Below, in pieces: positions 24,480-32,684 of a stretch of DNA of 37,710 nucleotides (its first letter is position 1; each line of letters begins with the position of its first letter). A program made the position numbers and the translations under genes. The notes below the pieces were generated by a model that worked only from the letters and a program-made list of their open reading frames with translations, did no database searches and was not told the origin of the DNA. Origin of the DNA: Marinitenerispora sediminis (GTDB taxonomy: Bacteria > Actinomycetota > Actinomycetes > Streptosporangiales > Streptosporangiaceae); contig NZ_QEIO01000045.1 of NCBI RefSeq assembly GCF_003336425.1, positions 1 to 37,710 of the forward strand. The letters run 5' to 3'.

Positions 24480-26006
24480 TCACACCCCGGCCGGGGTGGT
24501 GGCGTCGCTCCGTGCGTCGGCGGCCGTGGAGCGGCGGCCGAGACTCTTGAGGAGGCACACGCCCAGGGCCGTCACGGCGGTGCCGGCCAGTAGGGCGAGT
24601 AGGAACAGCAGCGGGTGGCCGATCAGGGGGGTCACCCAGATGCCGCCGTGCGGGGCGCGCAGTGTCGCTCCGAACACGGCGACCAGGCCACCCGTGACGC
24701 CGGAGCCCACCATCAGCGCGGGGATCACCCGCAGGGGGTCGGCCGCGGCGAACGGGATCGCGCCCTCGGTGATGAACGAGGCGCCGAGCAGCCACGCCGC
24801 CTTGCCGTTCTGGATCTCTCCCGGCGTGAACAGCCGCGCGCGCAGGAGGGTGGCGAGCGCGAGGCCGAGCGGCGGCGTCATGCCGGCCGCCATCGCGGCG
24901 GCCATGACCGTGAACTCCACGGCGTCGGGGTTCGCCGACGCGCCGGCCGCTGCCAGGCCGGCGGTGGCGAAGGTGTAGGCGACCTTGTTGACCGGGCCGC
25001 CCATGTCGACGGCCATCATGAGCCCGATGAGGGTGCCCAGCAGCACCAGGCTGCCGCCCGACAGGGACCCCAGCCAGCCGTTGAGGCCGTCCATGAGGGC
25101 CGCCAGCGGCCGGCCGAGCACGACGAACATCGCCAGGCCGGTCCCGAACGAGGCGACCAGCGGCGTGACCACCACGGGCATGACGCCGCGGACCGCGGCC
25201 GGTACCGGCAGCCGGGTCAGGCCCAGGGCGAGGAAGCCGGCGAGGAAACCGGCGACCAGGCCGCCGAGGAAGCCCGCGCCGACCGTCACCGACACCGCCC
25301 CGCCGAGGAAGCCCGGCACCAGCCCGGGCCGGTCGGCGATGGCGAACGCGATGAATCCGGCCAGCACCGGGACCAGGAAGGCGAAGACGGCCGAACCGGT
25401 GAGGAAGAGCAGCGCGCCCCAGTCGTGCGCCGAGGCGGCGTTGAAGCCGCTGACGATATCGTCCGGCTGCGCCTCGTTGATCTGGTAGCCGCCCACCATG
25501 AAACCGAGCGCGATGAGGATGCCGCCGGCGGCCACGAACGGGATCATGTAGGAGACGCCGGTCATCAGCCACTGGCGGACCCGGGTCCCGGCTCCGCCGC
25601 GCGCCGTGACCTTGGTGGCCGGTGCCGGCGGGCCATCGGCAGCGGCGGCGGTCGCGCCGCCGTCCGGCTCACCGCCCGCGACGGGAGCGCCTTCGGCGGC
25701 GTCGCGCGCCGCCTCCTCCGCCGCGGCGAGCACCGCGGCGGCGTCGTTGATCGGGGCCTTCACACCGACGTCCACGAACGGCTTGCCGGCGAACCGCTCC
25801 CGGCCGCGTACCTCCAGGTCCGCGGCGTAGACGACGGCGTCGGCCGCCGCGATGACGTCCGGTTCCAGCGGGGTCGAGCCGGCCGCGCCCTGCGTCTCCA
25901 CGTGCATCTCGTGTCCAGCCGCCCGGGCCGCCTGCTCCAGGGCCTCGGCCGCCATGTAGGTGTGCGCGATGCCGGTGGGACACGACGTGATCGCCACGAA
26001 TTTCAC
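24480..26006 (-). CDS. fruA: PTS fructose transporter, fused EIIBC
   Basis: Membrane permease of 508 residues that imports and phosphorylates fructose to fructose 1-phosphate. The EIIB domain covers residues 1-100, with the phosphocysteine C9 in AITSCPTGIAHTYMAAEAL. An A/G/P-rich linker (about 105-145) leads to the EIIC domain (about 146-495), with many membrane segments, opening with WLMTGVSYMIPFVAAGGILIA as in FruA proteins (read in two halves). The GTG start at 26006 overlaps the EIIA stop by 4 bp (GTGA), giving translational coupling. EIIA is a separate protein here, so the A and BC parts are split, unlike the EIIABC fusion found in some bacteria. Confidence 0.95.
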   Translation of the reverse strand: MKFVAITSCPTGIAHTYMAAEALEQAARAAGHEMHVETQGAAGSTPLEPDVIAAADAVVYAADLEVRGRERFAGKPFVDVGVKAPINDAAAVLAAAEEAARDAAEGAPVAGGEPDGGATAAAADGPPAPATKVTARGGAGTRVRQWLMTGVSYMIPFVAAGGILIALGFMVGGYQINEAQPDDIVSGFNAASAHDWGALLFLTGSAVFAFLVPVLAGFIAFAIADRPGLVPGFLGGAVSVTVGAGFLGGLVAGFLAGFLALGLTRLPVPAAVRGVMPVVVTPLVASFGTGLAMFVVLGRPLAALMDGLNGWLGSLSGGSLVLLGTLIGLMMAVDMGGPVNKVAYTFATAGLAAAGASANPDAVEFTVMAAAMAAGMTPPLGLALATLLRARLFTPGEIQNGKAAWLLGASFITEGAIPFAAADPLRVIPALMVGSGVTGGLVAVFGATLRAPHGGIWVTPLIGHPLLFLLALLAGTAVTALGVCLLKSLGRRSTAADARSDATTPAGV

Positions 26007-26467
26007 GACACCACCACCTCCCGCGTGACGGTGTCGGCGATCTCGGCGGCGTCGCGGGCATCGAGCAGCGCGGAGCGGAACTCGGCGTGCACGAGTCTGC
26101 GGGCCAGCGCGGCGAGGATGCGCATGTGGTCGGCATCGCCGCCGGTCGGGGCGGCGATGAGGAAGACCAGCGTCGCGGTGCCGTCCGGGCCCTGGAAGTC
26201 CACTCCGGCGGGGCAGCGGCCGACCGCCAGGCTGGGAACGGTGACATGGGCGGAGCGGGCGTGCGGCAGGCCGACCCGTCCGGGCAGCCCCGTGGGCATC
26301 TGCGACTCGCGGGCGCGCACGTCGGCGAGGAAGCCGTCCAGGTCGGTGACGCGGCCGGCCTTGTGCAGCAGCGCCGCGAGCTGCCGGGTGGCGTCCTCGC
26401 GGTCGGCGGCGGCGAGGCCGGGGAGGACGAGGTCGGCGGTGATCAGACGCGGAGTCGACTCGCTCAC
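26003..26467 (-). CDS. PTS fructose-type EIIA protein
   Basis: Soluble EIIA (PTS_EIIA type 2, mannitol/fructose family) of 154 residues. The phosphorylated histidine is H69 in GRVGLPHARSAHV, and TLVFLIAAP is the following core strand. It takes phosphate from HPr and hands it to C9 of EIIBC. GTG 26467 is preceded by AAGGAG with seven bases between; a longer frame reaching 26509 lacks such a site. It is 177 bp after fruK, an unusually long gap in this operon that might hold an internal promoter, though none is obvious. Confidence 0.93.
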   Translation of the reverse strand: MSESTPRLITADLVLPGLAAADREDATRQLAALLHKAGRVTDLDGFLADVRARESQMPTGLPGRVGLPHARSAHVTVPSLAVGRCPAGVDFQGPDGTATLVFLIAAPTGGDADHMRILAALARRLVHAEFRSALLDARDAAEIADTVTREVVVS

Positions 26468-26644
26468 GTCAGTGCTCCTTCGAAAAGCGCTCTCGGCGGT
26501 GCGGTGCACGCCGCGACCGGCCTCCGCCGCCGGGACGGGGCCGCGTGCGGGTGGGAGCCGGGGCAGGCCGGGCCGGCCCCGCCGGATCGCGCCGCGGACA
26601 GCTGGTCGGCGGCCGGGTGGCGGGGCGGACGGCCGGTCACGGGG

Positions 26645-27592
26645 TCACAGTTCCTTGATGACGAGTGCCGGGTCGGGCTCGGCGACCACCTCGACGGCCG
26701 ACTCGTCGATGTCGTCGGGCCCGGGGACGGTGGTGCCGGGCAGCGCGACCGCCGCCGTGCCCCACGCGACCGCGCGGCGCAGCCGCTCGGGCGCTTCCGA
26801 GTCCGCGTACAGGTAGCCCGCGAGTGTGCAGTCGCCCGCCCCCACGGTGCTGCGCGGCGTCACTCTCGGACTGCCGGCCCACCAGCTGTGCTGGCGGTCC
26901 ACCAGCAGGGCTCCGTGTCCGCCGAGGGTGACGAGCACGGTCTCGTTCCCCCAGGACAGCACCTCGCGGGCGCCGCCGATGACGTCTCCGATGGTGGGCA
27001 GCTCCCGGCCCAGCAGTTCCGCGAGCTCCTCGTGGTTCGGCTTGAGCAGCGCGAAGGAGCCGGCGAGCGCGGCCACCTCCAGGGGCGCGCCCGAGGTGTC
27101 CAGCGCCACCGGCACGCCGAGCGCGCTCGCACGCGCGGCGATCCGCACGTAGAAGTCGCCGGGCGCACCCACCGGCAGGCTGCCGCTCGCGACCAGCCAG
27201 GAGGGCTGGCAGGCCAGGGCGGCGTCAGTGGCGGCGAGCAGGGCGTCGACCTCGGCTTCGCTGAGGCTGGGGCCGGCGAGGTTGAGCTTGGTGGTGGTGC
27301 CGTCGGCCTCGGCGACGGTCAGGTTGGAGCGGGTGGTCGCGGCGACCGGAACGGTGACCGCGTTGACGTCGTGCTCACGGAGCAGGGCGAGCAGCTGGTC
27401 GCCGTCGGCGCCGCCGGTGGGCAGGACGGCGGTGGTGGCGGAGCCGTGGCTGCGCAGGGCGCGGGAGACGTTGACGCCCTTGCCGCCCGCCTGGGAGTGG
27501 GAGGCGAGGACGCGTAGCACCTCGCCCCGGGTGAGGGCGGAGATCTCCAGGGTGCGGTCGACGCTGGGATTGGGGGTGATGGTGACGATCAT
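26645..27592 (-). CDS. fruK: 1-phosphofructokinase
   Basis: PfkB-family sugar kinase of 315 residues that converts fructose 1-phosphate and ATP to fructose 1,6-bisphosphate. The N-terminus TPNPSVDRTLEI and SQAGGKGVNVSRAL are family signatures for substrate binding. LLKPNHEELAELLG leads to the ATP site, and STVGAGDCTLAGYL holds the catalytic Asp and anion hole. ATG 27592 overlaps the TGA of the regulator gene by 4 bp (ATGA). It is the second gene of the fructose operon, and fits exactly the product of the EIIBC permease. Confidence 0.96.
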   Translation of the reverse strand: MIVTITPNPSVDRTLEISALTRGEVLRVLASHSQAGGKGVNVSRALRSHGSATTAVLPTGGADGDQLLALLREHDVNAVTVPVAATTRSNLTVAEADGTTTKLNLAGPSLSEAEVDALLAATDAALACQPSWLVASGSLPVGAPGDFYVRIAARASALGVPVALDTSGAPLEVAALAGSFALLKPNHEELAELLGRELPTIGDVIGGAREVLSWGNETVLVTLGGHGALLVDRQHSWWAGSPRVTPRSTVGAGDCTLAGYLYADSEAPERLRRAVAWGTAAVALPGTTVPGPDDIDESAVEVVAEPDPALVIKEL

Positions 27593-28359
27593 GCAAGCTC
27601 AATCCGGGGTCCGGCCGCGGTGATCGCCTCGGCCAACTCGCTGTCCAGTTCCGTGTCGGAGATGACGGTGTCGACGGCGTCCAGCGCGGCCACGTGCGCG
27701 GACGCCTCCCGGCCGAACCCGCCGTGCTCGGCGAGGACGACGGTGCGGCGTGCCGCAGCGAGCAGGCAGCGCTTGACCTGTGCCTCCTCGGGGTCGGCGG
27801 AGGTCAGGCCGAGGTCCGGCGTGATGCCGTCGACCTCCAGGAACGCCACGTCCACGAGCATGTCGTCGACGTCGCGGGCGGCCCACGGCCCGACCGTGGC
27901 GGGTGAGCGGCCGAGGACCCGGCCGCCGAGGACGTGCAGGTGGATCCCGGGCCGCGTCGCCACCACCAGGGCGACCCGCAGGGAGGGGGTGACGACGGTG
28001 AGGTCGCGGTCCTGGGGGAGCAGTTCGGCCAGTCGCACCGTGGTGGCGCCCGCGCCCAGGATGACCGCTCCGGTGGCGGGGAGTTCGGCCAGCGCGGCGC
28101 GGGCGATGCGCTCCCGCGACGCGGAGGACGCGTCCCGCTCGTCACCCGGTGCGGTGCCGGCGGGCGACGGCCACGTCCGCTCCACCGGCATGGCGCCGCC
28201 GTGCACCCGGCGCAGTACGCCGTGGCGTTCCAGCGTCGCCAGATCGCGGCGGATGGTCTCCGGGGTCACTTCCAGGGCCTGGGCGAGCCGCCGCACATTG
28301 ATGCGGCCGCGTTCCCGTGCCCGCGTCAGGATCTCCTGGTGTCGCTCGGGCGCGTACAA
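27589..28359 (-). CDS. fruR: DeoR-family regulator of the fructose operon
   Basis: DeoR-type regulator of about 256 residues. The N-terminal helix-turn-helix is plain (YAPERHQEILTRARERGRIN, then VTPETIRRDLATLERHGVLRR). The C-terminal sugar-phosphate-sensing domain includes VILGAGATTVRLAELLPQ, VDVAFLEVDGI and TVVLAEHGGFG. The TTG at 28359 (MYAPERHQ) was chosen since this is the usual family N-terminus. GGAGG lies 11 bases upstream; a GTG four codons earlier overlaps that site. First gene of fruR-fruK-EIIA-fruA-ptsH. The expected role is repression relieved by fructose 1-phosphate, acting at the repeat over its own promoter. Confidence 0.93.
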   Translation of the reverse strand: MYAPERHQEILTRARERGRINVRRLAQALEVTPETIRRDLATLERHGVLRRVHGGAMPVERTWPSPAGTAPGDERDASSASRERIARAALAELPATGAVILGAGATTVRLAELLPQDRDLTVVTPSLRVALVVATRPGIHLHVLGGRVLGRSPATVGPWAARDVDDMLVDVAFLEVDGITPDLGLTSADPEEAQVKRCLLAAARRTVVLAEHGGFGREASAHVAALDAVDTVISDTELDSELAEAITAAGPRIELA

Positions 28360-28407
28360 CTCCGCGTTCACCTCCGTTCGCTGTCCGGTTGGCTGGTGAT
28401 TAAAGTC

Positions 28408-28446
28408 CGTATGTATCTGAATACGTTTGTTTGTGTGATATGTCAA
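28408..28446 (-). promoter_or_regulatory. Promoter and operator-like repeat of the fructose operon
   Basis: On the minus strand, a consensus -35 TTGACA (28446-28441) is followed after exactly 17 bp by TATTCA (28423-28418) as -10. An inverted repeat CGTAT-N8-ATACG (28408-28412, 28421-28425) overlaps the -10, as a repressor site would. The stretch is strongly AT-rich for this genome. The leader to the TTG start is about 50 nt. The rest of the region up to the DNA glycosylase gene (28447-28691) shows nothing further. Confidence 0.75.
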
Positions 28447-28691
28447 CAGAACCGGGCAAGATAGACGAGTTTTCTCGCTTCCGGAGACAGGTTTCCGGCG
28501 TCGGCGCACCGCTTCGGAGGGGGACCGCCCTTTCGGTGGAGAACCGGCCCGGTTCGCCGGTTGGCCCCGGATCCGCGCTCCTGGCCGGCGCCGGACCGGC
28601 CGCCCGCTCGACCCGCATCCGCCGATAGAGTTCGGTGCGGCCCGGTGGGCACGAAACACCGCCGCGGCCGGGAAAGCGCGGGGAGGGATCG

Positions 28692-29573
28692 GTGCCCGAG
28701 GGCCACACGCTGCATCGGCTGGCGGCGTACTTCGCCGAGAACTACGGCGGTCGGCGGCTGCGGGTCTCCAGCCCCCAGGGGCGCTTCGCTGACGGCGCAC
28801 GCCTGCTCGACCGGCGTGCGCTCGTCGAGAGCGAGGCGCACGGCAAGCAGCTTTTCCTCGGGTTCGACTCCGGCTCCTGGCTGCGGGTGCACCTCGGCCT
28901 GTACGGCGCGTGGACCTTCGGAGACGCGGCGGGCGAGCGCAGCCTGGGCGCGCCGAGGGCCGAGGGCGCCGGTGAACGCGCGCTGGAGCGGGACGAGGAG
29001 GGCTTCGTCGTGCCGCCCGCGCCGGCCGGCGCGGTGCGCGCCCGCTTCGTCAGCTCCACGGGGTGGGCCGACCTGCGCGGGCCGTCCGCCTGCGTGGTGC
29101 TGACCGCGGCGGAGAAGGAGGCCGCGCAGGCCGCGCTCGGTGACGACCCGCTGCGCGCCGACGCCGACCCCGACCGGCCGTGGCGCACGATCCAGCGCTC
29201 CCGGACCACGATCGCGGCCCTGCTGATGCGCCAGGACGTCATCGCCGGTGTCGGCAACATCTACCGGGCGGAGTCGCTGTTCCGCGCCGGCATCGACCCC
29301 TACCGCCCGGGCCGCGACCTCACCCGCGAGCAGTGGGACGCCCTCTGGGCCGATCTGGCCGGACTGCTGCGGGACGGGGTGCGGGACGGCCGCATCATCA
29401 CCACCCGTCCGGCGGACCGCTCGGACCCCGGCCCGGGGCCGGTGCCGCGTTCGGAGGCGTTCTACGTCTGCTACCGGACCGGCGAGCCCTGCCGGGTGTG
29501 CCAGGCGGAGATCCGCTCCGCCGAGCTGGCGGGCCGGACCCTCTACTGGTGCCCCAAGTGCCAGCCGTCCTGA
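28692..29573 (+). CDS. Fpg/Nei family DNA glycosylase / AP lyase (Nei2-like)
   Basis: Base-excision repair enzyme of 293 residues. After Met removal it begins PEGHTLHRLA, giving the catalytic N-terminal proline and the following glutamate. LRVHLGLYGAW is in the N-terminal beta-sandwich, MRQDVIAGVGNIYRAESLF is the helix-two-turn-helix, and the C-terminal zinc finger is built by C-x5-C-x2-C... and CPKC (CYRTGEPCRVC, YWCPKC). The PEGHTLHR start is typical of actinobacterial Nei2-type enzymes rather than Fpg (PELPEVE). GTG 28692 has GGGAGG upstream. Stands alone, divergent from the fructose operon. Confidence 0.94.
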   Translation: MPEGHTLHRLAAYFAENYGGRRLRVSSPQGRFADGARLLDRRALVESEAHGKQLFLGFDSGSWLRVHLGLYGAWTFGDAAGERSLGAPRAEGAGERALERDEEGFVVPPAPAGAVRARFVSSTGWADLRGPSACVVLTAAEKEAAQAALGDDPLRADADPDRPWRTIQRSRTTIAALLMRQDVIAGVGNIYRAESLFRAGIDPYRPGRDLTREQWDALWADLAGLLRDGVRDGRIITTRPADRSDPGPGPVPRSEAFYVCYRTGEPCRVCQAEIRSAELAGRTLYWCPKCQPS

Positions 29574-29589
29574 CTCCCGCGCCCGGGAG
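29574..29589 (+). terminator. Terminator after the DNA glycosylase gene
   Basis: CTCCCG and CGGGAG form a 6-bp stem with a 4-nt loop directly after the stop codon. Confidence 0.5.
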
Positions 29590-29753
29590 ACGTCCCGAGC
29601 CACGTTCCGATTGCGGATCACTATCTCTTCCGTGAACCTCCGTGGCACTTCCCGCCGCACCGGGCGTGGCCGCTCACGGTCCCGTCTAGCGTGATCACCG
29701 GACGACGACCGGACCCGGCGCTGCGCCGGGCGGCCCGACCAGGGGAGCAGGCG

Positions 29754-30425
29754 ATGGACAGCGGTGGCGGAGAGTTCGGGCGGCTGTACGTCGTCCGCGA
29801 CGGCGACCCGCGGGCGAGGACCGTGCGCATCCCGAGGGCCGACACCTGGTACGTGGACCCGGTGCACTCGACGATCGGGTTCGCGGCCGGGATGCAGGAC
29901 CTGGTGCGGATCCGCGGCCGGTTCGGCAAGGTGTCCGGCGTCGTGTGGATCGCGGACAACCCCGAGCGAAGCTCGGCCAGCGTGACCGTGGAGACGGCGA
30001 GTATCGACACCGGCATCGAGCGCCGGGACAACCACCTCAGATCTCCGGACTTCCTGGACGCGGCGCGCTTCCCCACGATGACGTGGCAGGGCCACCGGGC
30101 CGAACCCACCGAAGACCCCGAGGTGTGGGTGTTCCACGGCGACCTCACCCTGAAGGAGGTCACCCGGCCGGTACCGCTGGTCGGGCGCTTCCTCGGCGAG
30201 CGGCCGTACCCCTTCGGTGACGCGGCGCTCGCCAGTTTCACCGGATCGGGGCGGCTGGACCGGTTCGACTTCGGCATCGACACCTTCCCGCCACTGCCCG
30301 GGATGAAGCTGTTCGTGGGACGGCACATCGAGATCGAGCTCGACGTCGCCCTGATCAACACCGACATCCGGTTCTTCACCGAGCGCTTCCTGGCCGGCAA
30401 GCGCTCGACCATCGACCAGCGCTGA
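29754..30425 (+). CDS. YceI family protein
   Basis: Protein of 223 residues with a YceI lipocalin-like beta-barrel from about residue 28. The family opening TWYVDPVHSTIGFAAGM is followed by FGKVSGVVWI, SASVTVETASIDTGIERRDNH (family S(I)xTxxxxRDxHLRSxxF motif), LRSPDFLDAARFPTMTW and DLTLKEVTRPVPL. YceI proteins bind isoprenoid-like lipids in a hydrophobic tunnel; their cell role is not settled. There is no signal peptide, so this one is probably cytoplasmic, as are many actinomycete members. ATG 29754 has GGGGAG six bases upstream; the earlier in-frame ATG at 29691 does not. Confidence 0.92.
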   Translation: MDSGGGEFGRLYVVRDGDPRARTVRIPRADTWYVDPVHSTIGFAAGMQDLVRIRGRFGKVSGVVWIADNPERSSASVTVETASIDTGIERRDNHLRSPDFLDAARFPTMTWQGHRAEPTEDPEVWVFHGDLTLKEVTRPVPLVGRFLGERPYPFGDAALASFTGSGRLDRFDFGIDTFPPLPGMKLFVGRHIEIELDVALINTDIRFFTERFLAGKRSTIDQR

Positions 30426-30428
30426 GCG

Positions 30429-30464
30429 GCCCCCGCGGCCGGGACCGGTCCCCGCCGCGGGGGC
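30429..30464. terminator. Bidirectional terminator hairpin
   Basis: GCCCCCGCGGC and GCCGCGGGGGC form a perfect 11-bp stem with a 14-nt loop, lying exactly between the convergent YceI and phospholipase genes. Confidence 0.75.
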
Positions 30465-30469
30465 ACGGG

Positions 30470-31000
30470 TCACTCGGCCGCGCTGCGCGCGACCAGCAGT
30501 TCCGCCTTCTCGATGGCGTTGGCCCTGGTCAGCGCCTCGGCCGTGCTGGTGCTGGAGCCGCCGAACTGCCGGACCGCCGCGTAGTAGATGTTCGCGACGC
30601 CGCGGCACGTCGAGCTGCTGCCGCAGACGGAGTACATGTCGTCGCGGAAGTTGTTGTCGATGCGCAGGCGGTTCTCCTCGGTGAACCGCGACTGGAGCTT
30701 GTAGTTGCGGTACCCGAAGTCGTGCCGGTGGCAGCTGCTGGTGAAGTCGTAGCCGATCGGCTGGTCGGGTGACCAGCTGCAGGCGTCGGAACTCCAGTCG
30801 AGCTGGTCGGCGTAGGGCTGCTGGGCGCGTATGGAGCTGAACTCCGCCAGCGACCGGCTGTACAGGTAGTCGTCGGTCACGGCCTGGAGCTGAGCGGGCG
30901 GCAGCGCGGCGTGCGCCACGCCGGTTCCCAGCAGCGAGAGCAGGCCGACCAGCGTGACCGCGAAGAAGGAGCGGACGAGGCGTCGAGCGGGGGGACGCAT
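30470..31000 (-). CDS. Secreted phospholipase A2
   Basis: Exported protein of 176 residues. Residues 1-31 form a Sec signal peptide (basic start, hydrophobic VTLVGLLSLLGTG, cleavage after AHA). The mature part matches prokaryotic phospholipase A2 (group XIV, as in Streptomyces violaceoruber): SSCHRHDFGYRNYKL holds the catalytic H93-D94 pair, and DWSSDACSW the calcium loop side. Four cysteines (C74, C90 and the two in SVCGSSSTC) fit the two disulfides of that group. It hydrolyses the sn-2 ester of phospholipids outside the cell, Ca-dependent. ATG 31000 has AAGGGA about ten bases upstream. Stands alone. Confidence 0.94.
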   Translation of the reverse strand: MRPPARRLVRSFFAVTLVGLLSLLGTGVAHAALPPAQLQAVTDDYLYSRSLAEFSSIRAQQPYADQLDWSSDACSWSPDQPIGYDFTSSCHRHDFGYRNYKLQSRFTEENRLRIDNNFRDDMYSVCGSSSTCRGVANIYYAAVRQFGGSSTSTAEALTRANAIEKAELLVARSAAE

Positions 31001-31589
31001 CCGGGGGGATCCCTTCGTGCCAATGAGATGTGACCCCTGAGTAATACGCCAAGAACGTAGCGTACGGAAGGGGGAGCCGTCGAACCGCGGGCTGCCGGAA
31101 CGGGGCGGGGCGGCGAACCCGGAGTAACGCCGCCGTGCGGCCCGCGAGCGCGCCGCGGCGGCGGGGCCGCCACCCACCAGGCACACGGGTCCGCCGACCC
31201 GCTGGCCCACCCCCGCCGCGACCGGCGCGGACCGGCGGTGCGCCGAGCACGGGGACAGCGTCTTGTGGCCGGCAGGACACATCCCGCGGTGCGCTGGAGA
31301 CCTCGGCCGATACGGGGAGCGGCCCGCCCCTGGGCGCCCGACGCGCGCGCCTCCCTGTCCCGCCGGCGGGCAGGCGCCGCGCAGTCGGTCCCCTGGCGGG
31401 GCAATGCCGTTCACCGGCCGCCGCGGCCCGCACCAGCAGGTGCGCGGTCCGTGGCGGAGGGGGCGGCGGCGACTGGCGCGGATCGGCGCAGGGGGAGGGA
31501 CCGCGAGTGGCCGGGTGCGCGTGCGGCCGCGGGACCGGGCCGGCCGTCGCGGGCTGGAGGAGCGCTGCCGGGGCTCGTAGGATGCCCGC
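31001..31589. other. Intergenic, no gene seen
   Basis: About 590 bp between the divergent phospholipase and dehydrogenase genes. Positions 31010-31075 are AT-richer and contain CGTAGCGTACG (31056-31066), probably promoter DNA for the phospholipase. The rest is GC-rich low-complexity sequence on both strands. Confidence 0.45.
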
Positions 31590-32543
31590 GTGACGATCCG
31601 GATCGCGGTTCTCGACGACTACCAGGACATCGCCCGCCGCTTCGGCGACTGGCACCGGCTGCCCGACGGGGTCGAACTCACGGTGTTCACCGACCATGTT
31701 GATGACCCCGAGGCCCTGGTGGCCCGGCTGGCACCGTTCACGGTGGTGTGCGCGATGCGGGAGCGCAGCCCGTTCCCGCGTGCCGTGCTGGAGCGGCTGC
31801 CCGAACTCCGGCTGCTGGTGACCACCGGGATGGCGAACGCCTCCATCGACATGGCCGCCGCCCGTGAACTGGGTGTCACCGTGAGCGGGACCGGCGGTGC
31901 CCCCGCCGCGACCGCGGAGTTGACGTGGGCGCTCATCCTCGCCCTGCTGCGCCGGGTGCCGGCTGAGGACCGGGCCGTCCGCGCGGGCGGCTGGCAGCAC
32001 ACGGTGGGTGTCGACCTCGCCGGCCGGACGCTCGGGATCGTCGGCCTGGGCCGCCTCGGCTCCCGGGTGGGCCGGGTGGGGGCGGCGTTCGGCATGACGG
32101 TGCTCGCCTGGAGCGCCAATCTCACCGCCGAACGCGCGGAGCGGGAGGGCGCGCGGCCGGTGGGCCGGGAGGAACTGCTGCGCGCCTCCGACGTGGTCAC
32201 CCTGCACCTCAAACTGAGCGACCGCACCCGAGGGCTGATCGGGCGGCGGGAGCTGGAGCTGATCGGCCCGGACGGCTACCTGGTCAACACCTCGCGCGGC
32301 CCCATCGTGGACGAGGGCGCGCTGCTCGACGCCCTCACCTCCGGCGGAATCGCCGGGGCGGCGCTCGACGTGTACGCGACCGAGCCGCTCCCCCCGGACC
32401 ACCCGCTGCGCACCGCGCCGAACACGGTGCTCACCCCCCACATCGGCTACGGCACGCAGGACACCTACGACATCTTCTTCCGGGAGACCGTGGCAGACGT
32501 GCTGGCGTTCCTCGGCGGCGCGCCGGTGCGGGTCCTCAACTGA
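31590..32543 (+). CDS. D-2-hydroxyacid dehydrogenase family protein
   Basis: NAD-dependent oxidoreductase of 317 residues, interconverting a 2-oxo acid and its D-2-hydroxy acid; substrate unknown. The nucleotide-binding loop is GIVGLGRLGSRVG (about residues 150-162). The catalytic triad is present: Arg in LVNTSRGPIVDE, Glu in DVYATEPLPPDHP and His in LTPHIGYGT. The N-terminal AVLDDYQDIARRFGDW is typical of a subgroup often annotated as phosphoglycerate dehydrogenase-like. GTG 31590 has no ribosome-binding site; a TAGGAT box six bases before it (31577-31582) suggests a leaderless transcript. Confidence 0.92.
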   Translation: MTIRIAVLDDYQDIARRFGDWHRLPDGVELTVFTDHVDDPEALVARLAPFTVVCAMRERSPFPRAVLERLPELRLLVTTGMANASIDMAAARELGVTVSGTGGAPAATAELTWALILALLRRVPAEDRAVRAGGWQHTVGVDLAGRTLGIVGLGRLGSRVGRVGAAFGMTVLAWSANLTAERAEREGARPVGREELLRASDVVTLHLKLSDRTRGLIGRRELELIGPDGYLVNTSRGPIVDEGALLDALTSGGIAGAALDVYATEPLPPDHPLRTAPNTVLTPHIGYGTQDTYDIFFRETVADVLAFLGGAPVRVLN

Positions 32544-32579
32544 GCCTGCTCCTGCCGCCCGCCGGTGCCCGGGCGTGAC

Positions 32580-32606
32580 CGGGCGGGCCGGCCCGGCACC
32601 CGCCCG
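32580..32606 (+). terminator. Possible terminator after the dehydrogenase gene
   Basis: CGGGCGGG and CCCGCCCG form an 8-bp stem with an 11-nt loop, 36 bp after the stop codon. Confidence 0.5.
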
Positions 32607-32684
32607 CGCCAGGGTGCCAGCGCCGCGCCCGCGCCAGCGCGCGGACCAGTGGAACAGGCGGACCGCGAGTGCGGGAGACGGCAG

